This document shows, one piece after another, positions 62,328-64,000 of a stretch of DNA of 64,000 nt (the first letter of the stretch is position 1; every line of letters begins with the position of its first letter). The DNA is from Citrobacter koseri ATCC BAA-895. Its GTDB lineage: Bacteria; Pseudomonadota; Gammaproteobacteria; Enterobacterales; Enterobacteriaceae. Both the position numbers and the translations under genes were made by a program. Location: positions 744,001-808,000 of the forward strand of contig NC_009792.1 in NCBI RefSeq assembly GCF_000018045.1. Direction: 5' to 3'. The notes under the pieces were generated by a model. The model saw nothing but the letters and a program-made list of their open reading frames with translations. It had not been told where the DNA came from and ran no database searches.

Positions 62328-62654
62328 ATGTCATTAGCCCTACCGCACGCTATTTCTGACTATTTCGCGATCAGCAACGGAGCAGATATTGCCAACGTTA
62401 AGCACTGTTTTACTGCCGATGCTGTCGTGACAGACGAAGGTAAAACGCATAAGGGACACGCAGCGATCGAGGCATGGCAACGTGCCGCACAGGCCGCGTT
62501 TGACTACAGCGTTGAGCCGGTTCAGTTCCTCACCGAAGGTCACCGGGTGACAGTCACCTCAAACGTTGTCGGTAATTTTCCTGGCAGCCCGATAGTGCTT
62601 AAACATGCTTTCGACCTGGTCGGCGACAAGATCAACACACTGGAGATTATCTGA
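62328..62654 (+). CDS. SnoaL/NTF2-like small protein
   Basis: A 108-residue protein with the SnoaL-like fold pattern: YFAISNGADIANVKHCFTAD, then the strand-rich region VEPVQFLTEGHRVTVTSNVV. GGGAGTAAAG stands before the ATG. It is coupled to the following SDR gene by a one-base TGATG overlap and is probably induced through HxlR. No enzyme activity can be assigned. Confidence 0.82.
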   Translation: MSLALPHAISDYFAISNGADIANVKHCFTADAVVTDEGKTHKGHAAIEAWQRAAQAAFDYSVEPVQFLTEGHRVTVTSNVVGNFPGSPIVLKHAFDLVGDKINTLEII

Positions 62655-63433
62655 TGTCGTTAGATCTTGATTTTCAGGACAAACGCATACTGGTTACTGC
62701 CGGCACCAAAGGCGTCGGCAACGCGGTCGTTGGATTATTAAAGCAACTGGGTGCCAGGGTGTTAGCCACCGCGCGTCATACGTCCACAGAATGTATCGCT
62801 GACGTCTTCGTGGCGGCGGACCTGACCACGGTCAACGGGTGTGCTTCAGTAGCTGAAGCCGTTCAGAAGCATCTGGGCGGTGTCGACGTCATCATCCATG
62901 TTGCGGGCGGTTCTATCTCACCTGGTGGTGGCTTTGCAGCACTGGGCGAAACGGAGTGGCAGCAGGAACTCAACCTTAATCTGCTGCCAGCGGTACGCTT
63001 AGATCGTGCGCTGCTGCCAGGGATGCTGGCGCAGGGCAGCGGGGTTATCATTCACGTCACCTCTATCCAGCGTGAACTGCCGTTACCGGAATCGACCACC
63101 GGTTATGCGGCGGCAAAAGCTGCGCTGTCGGCGTACAGCAAGAGCCTGTCGAAAGAGGTATCCCCGAAGGGGGTTCGTGTGGTTCGTGTTGCGCCCGGCT
63201 GGATCGAAACCGAAGCTTCGGTAGCGATGGCAGAGCGACTGGCGAAGCAGGCGGGAACGGATTACGAAGGCGGTAAGCAAATCATCATGAATGCACTCGG
63301 GGGTATTCCTCTTGGTCGTCCGTCAAAGCCCATTGAGGTGGCGAAGCTCATTGCTTTCCTCGCGTCGTCTCATGCTGCCGCCATCACCGGCACCGAATAT
63401 GTGATAGATGGCGGCACCATCCCGACGGTGTAA
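62654..63433 (+). CDS. Short-chain dehydrogenase/reductase
   Basis: A classical SDR of 259 residues. Nucleotide loop VTAGTKGVGNAVVG (TAGTKGVG in place of TGxxxGxG), IIHVAGGS, catalytic Ser in IIHVTSIQ, catalytic YAAAK (Tyr-x3-Lys), and the C-terminal TGTEYVIDGGTIPTV. It would oxidise or reduce a small alcohol or ketone with NAD(P). Its partner is the NTF2-like protein upstream. Confidence 0.9.
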   Translation: MSLDLDFQDKRILVTAGTKGVGNAVVGLLKQLGARVLATARHTSTECIADVFVAADLTTVNGCASVAEAVQKHLGGVDVIIHVAGGSISPGGGFAALGETEWQQELNLNLLPAVRLDRALLPGMLAQGSGVIIHVTSIQRELPLPESTTGYAAAKAALSAYSKSLSKEVSPKGVRVVRVAPGWIETEASVAMAERLAKQAGTDYEGGKQIIMNALGGIPLGRPSKPIEVAKLIAFLASSHAAAITGTEYVIDGGTIPTV

Positions 63434-63439
63434 TCATGT

Positions 63440-63474
63440 ATCTTAATCGGCCCGAATTATGAGCCGATTAAGAT
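63440..63474 (+). terminator. Hairpin after the SDR gene
   Basis: ATCTTAATCGGC (63440-63451) and GCCGATTAAGAT (63463-63474) are perfect 12-bp arms with an 11-base loop, 6 bases after the SDR stop. There is no T run, so it is a possible terminator or 3'-end stabiliser. Confidence 0.55.
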
Positions 63475-63629
63475 CGCCAGAGGCAGAAAATGGTTAATCG
63501 TAGCGTCCGTTTTGACGCAAAACAGTCTGATGTAAGTGAATAGTCTGCTATGAGCGAGAAACGGAAGTTTGCAATCGCTCTCATTGCTGATGACGGCCGC
63601 ACCCGTAGCAGGATAGGAGGTGTTGTCAC

Positions 63630-64000
63630 TCAATCTATCCAGGGTACAGGTTCACCAATATAAGTGTGTGTACAGCAGCGGCAAGTCACTTTAACGTCCT
63701 TTCTCGTAATTGAAGGGTTTACCTGTTGCAGAATTCCATTCTCATCAACAAACAAACCCGGATAAAAACTGCTTTCGCCAATGCAGACTAAATCCCTTCG
63801 CTGATGCTCATGTAGCGCGACCAACCAGAATACAGGCTCGGTGGTATCAAGACGTCCACATACTTCGCTGAATATTTCATCCCACGGTTTGCCAATCTGC
63901 TTGATCAGAAAATAAAACAATGGGGTGTAGTCTCGGCCACGATTCTGTCTGCCATGCATTGTCTCGCGCTTTACCAGTAGCTCATCTCCGGCTTTTTTAC
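63630..64000 (-). CDS. Unrecognised protein, C-terminal part (5' end outside window)
   Basis: The minus-strand frame stays open to the window edge, and codons before the first in-window ATG (63959) read KKAGDELLVKRET without a stop, so the start may lie outside. About 123 residues are visible. It is soluble-looking with a C-terminal cysteine cluster, VTCRCCTHTYIG, of possible metal-binding type. I do not recognise the family. No link to the SDR genes is evident. Confidence 0.55.
   Translation of the reverse strand, partial: KKAGDELLVKRETMHGRQNRGRDYTPLFYFLIKQIGKPWDEIFSEVCGRLDTTEPVFWLVALHEHQRRDLVCIGESSFYPGLFVDENGILQQVNPSITRKDVKVTCRCCTHTYIGEPVPWID

Overview
The window is chromosomal DNA of a Salmonella-lineage enterobacterium. 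The gene order yeeY-plaP-sbcB-dacD-sbmC-yeeA-yeeX, then pdu, pocR, cbi/cob, ldtA and the tRNA-Asn/yeeO locus is the Salmonella arrangement. Several proteins (for example PduX and CobT) differ visibly from the serovar Typhimurium LT2 sequences as I remember them, so a divergent lineage such as S. bongori or a non-I subspecies is plausible. I could not test this.

Layout. (1) 0-7.8 kb: housekeeping genes, namely a partial LysR regulator (yeeY), putrescine importer plaP, exonuclease I sbcB, D,D-carboxypeptidase dacD, the LexA-controlled gyrase inhibitor sbmC, yeeA and yeeX. (2) 7.8-24.6 kb, minus strand: the complete 1,2-propanediol utilisation operon pduABCDEGHJKLMNOPQSTUVWX, encoding a bacterial microcompartment. 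It contains shell proteins (A, B/B', J, K, N, T, U), B12-dependent diol dehydratase (CDE) with its reactivase (GH), cobalamin recycling (O, S), and aldehyde, alcohol, acyl-phosphate and kinase steps (P, Q, L, W). (3) 25.1-27.1 kb, plus strand: pduF (propanediol facilitator) and pocR (AraC-type activator). They are flanked by palindromic elements that are good PocR-site candidates. (4) 27.1-44.1 kb, plus strand: the anaerobic cobalamin operon cbiABCDETFGHJKLMNQOP-cobUST, preceded by a cobalamin riboswitch and a hairpin around the cbiA ribosome binding site. The two operons form one physiological unit: the cob operon makes the cofactor that PduCDE needs, and propanediol acting through PocR switches on both.

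(5) 44.2-56.6 kb: ldtA, then an accessory block up to the first tRNA-Asn gene. It holds a LysR regulator divergent from an NTF2-like protein and an orphan TRAP-type binding protein; a small island with a CHAP-type amidase and an overlapping lipoprotein gene (toxin/immunity-like), set between 364-bp direct repeats; a GCS2-family carboxylate-amine ligase; a flavin-reductase-like protein; and a four-gene operon (TonB receptor, periplasmic binding protein, methyltransferase, FecCD permease) lacking an ATPase gene. The operon promoter carries a perfect 10-3-10 palindrome that closely resembles the Zur operator, so it is probably a zinc-responsive metallophore uptake system. This is the most interesting unit in the window.

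(6) 56.6-58.5 kb: two identical tRNA-Asn genes in inverted orientation flanking yeeO. (7) 58.5-64 kb: a second accessory stretch with a DUF2058 protein, a cold-shock-domain fusion, an orphan ABC exporter, an HxlR regulator divergent from an NTF2-like/SDR pair, and a partial unrecognised gene at the window edge. No integrase, transposase, CRISPR array or rRNA was seen.
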